From an uncultured Peptostreptococcaceae bacterium (lineage in GTDB: Bacteria > Bacillota > Clostridia > Tissierellales > Peptoniphilaceae): a DNA stretch of 5,810 nucleotides. This document shows positions 4,699 to 5,810 of this stretch, in pieces. Below the pieces are notes generated by a model. That model saw nothing but the letters and a program-made list of their open reading frames with translations. It was not told the DNA's origin and ran no database searches. The translations under genes and the position numbers were made by a program. The stretch is taken from assembly GCA_945910665.1 (NCBI GenBank), contig CAMDZK010000080.1, positions 1-5,810 on the forward strand, written 5' to 3'. Within the stretch, counting starts at the first letter, position 1; every line of letters begins with the position of its first letter.

Positions 4699-5810
4699 TT
4701 ATTCTCGTTCTTCTAAAAAGGCAATGACTTTTTCCAGCGCTCGTTTTCTGTGGCTGATGGAATTCTTTTCAGCATCGGGCATTTGGGCAAAACTTCTTGT
4801 GTCTCCGGCCGGGAAAAAGAGTGGGTCATAGCCGAAACCTTCGTCTCCTTTCGGTTCTTCGCCAATGGCCCCGTTCACACGGCCAAAGAATACATGGGAA
4901 CTTCCATCGGGCAAAACAAGTGCTGCTGCTGTTTCAAAATAGGCAGCTCGATTTTCTTTGCCTTTCATGGCAGCCATCATTTTGTCGCAATTGTCCCTGT
5001 AGGAGCAGTGCTCTCCCGCATAGCGCGCTGCATGAATGCCTGGCTGACCATCTAAAGCTTCTACAAATAGACCCGTGTCATCCGCTAAAATATACGCTTC
5101 AGGGTAATGGGATGCCAACGCGCGTACTTTGATTAATGCATTTTCTTCTAAAGAACGGCCATCTTCGATGATTTCAAGATCTCCAAGACCTGCTTCTTTT
5201 TTTGTTTGCACTTGAAATGGCAAGTGAGACACTAACTCTTTCATTTCTTTGGCTTTGTCTTGATTGTCAGTTGCTAATAGTAAGAGGCGATCCTCTTTTT
5301 TCGAAAGAGCTTGATACAAAGTATCCTTCGTTGGTGGGTCGATGGGAGTAAGCGTTTCAGTTTCTTCAATGAAGACCCCTTCCTCTGTCACTTCTCCAAT
5401 CAAATGAAGGGGTACGTTTTTCTCAGAAAAGAGCTGTTTCGCTTCCTCAATTTTTTCCCTTGGAATGATGAGTAACATGCTTCCAGAAGAAATTAAGCGG
5501 TGGGGGTCAATGGAAAAATACGCGGCAATTTTTTTCGTGACAGCAGTAAAGGGAAACGAACCTTTTAAGGTGATTCCCTTTCCAATGGCTTCTGCGGCTT
5601 CGTAAATAGCGCCAAACAAGCCACCTTCTGTGATGTCGTGCATATACTGGACGCCTAGTTCAGCTCCAATGCGCCCTTCTTCAAGGACGGAAATTCGATC
5701 TAAATAGCTATTGGCTTCGTGCATTTCGTCATCGGATAGGTGTTTTTCTAAATCTTCACGGCGGTCAGATGCTAAAATTGCACTGCCTTCTAAACCCAAA
5801 GATTTAGACA
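4699..5810 (-). CDS. fusion: AIR synthase/HypE-like C-terminal domain + RdgB/HAM1 ITP/XTP pyrophosphatase (5' end outside window)
   Basis: One open frame of about 369 visible codons runs off the right edge; the in-frame TTG at 5799 is not the true start. Counting from that codon, residues 1-155 resemble the C-terminal half of the AIRS/PurM superfamily, nearest HypE-like proteins: (S)LGLEGSAILA at the edge, MHDITEGGLFGAIYEAAE (53-70), ISSGSMLLIIP (103-113) and IGEVTEEGVFI (134-144). Residues 171-366 are a complete non-canonical purine NTP pyrophosphatase, which hydrolyses ITP, dITP and XTP to monophosphates and keeps them out of nucleic acids. Its motifs are ATDNQDKAKEM (176-186), ILADDTGLFVEALDGQPGIHAARYAG (catalytic Asp at 240/241), GDEGFGYDPLFF (318-329) and the nucleobase-contact SHR (349-351). 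The linker is about 15 residues with no Met. An internal TTG at 5319, with AAGGA four bases upstream, could allow separate production of the pyrophosphatase, but this is weak. Confidence 0.92.
   Translation of the reverse strand, partial: SKSLGLEGSAILASDRREDLEKHLSDDEMHEANSYLDRISVLEEGRIGAELGVQYMHDITEGGLFGAIYEAAEAIGKGITLKGSFPFTAVTKKIAAYFSIDPHRLISSGSMLLIIPREKIEEAKQLFSEKNVPLHLIGEVTEEGVFIEETETLTPIDPPTKDTLYQALSKKEDRLLLLATDNQDKAKEMKELVSHLPFQVQTKKEAGLGDLEIIEDGRSLEENALIKVRALASHYPEAYILADDTGLFVEALDGQPGIHAARYAGEHCSYRDNCDKMMAAMKGKENRAAYFETAAALVLPDGSSHVFFGRVNGAIGEEPKGDEGFGYDPLFFPAGDTRSFAQMPDAEKNSISHRKRALEKVIAFLEERE

Noticed and set aside
4750..5132. Overlapping plus-strand open frames opposite the ITPase domain
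   Set aside because: They are shadows of a well-supported gene with intact catalytic motifs on the minus strand.

Overview
The window is chromosomal DNA from a low-to-moderate GC Bacillota (Firmicutes) bacterium. This rests on strong AAGGAGG-type ribosome binding sites, TTGACA/TATAAT promoters, CCA-encoding tRNA genes, oligo-U intrinsic terminators, a T-box riboswitch and a cell-wall-binding repeat 2 (CWB2) secreted protein. The genus cannot be fixed from the sequence alone. Every gene that I can support lies on the minus strand, so transcription runs from the right end of the window to the left.

In transcription order the layout is as follows. First comes the 3' part of a fused gene, an AIR-synthase/HypE-like C-terminal domain joined to an RdgB/HAM1 ITP/XTP pyrophosphatase (4699-5810, cut by the window edge). 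Next is a non-coding stretch of about 190 bases with strong nested secondary structure (4546-4669), which I cannot assign to a known family. A perfect consensus promoter follows, driving tRNA-His(GUG), then an intrinsic terminator, then a YkuE-type metallophosphoesterase. The stop codon of that gene is formed by bases 8-10 of the following tRNA-Arg(UCG). The tRNA-Arg has its own terminator, and asnA (ammonia-dependent asparagine synthetase) begins just after it. A separate promoter with a cre-like site drives an SDR-type L-threonine 3-dehydrogenase, which ends at an intrinsic terminator. The secreted CWB2 protein follows. At the left end, a strong promoter and a methionine (AUG specifier) T-box leader precede the first codons of metS, methionyl-tRNA synthetase.

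The region is mostly housekeeping and amino-acid metabolism: nucleotide-pool sanitation, asparagine synthesis, threonine catabolism, tRNA supply and aminoacylation. Four things stand out. One is the structured intergenic region. The second is the twice-repeated tRNA-terminator-ORF arrangement, in which the protein gene has almost no room for its own promoter after the terminator. The third is the overlap of a coding sequence with a tRNA gene. The fourth is the AIRS-ITPase fusion. I found no CRISPR array, insertion sequence or phage gene, and nothing that amounts to a clearly new multigene system.
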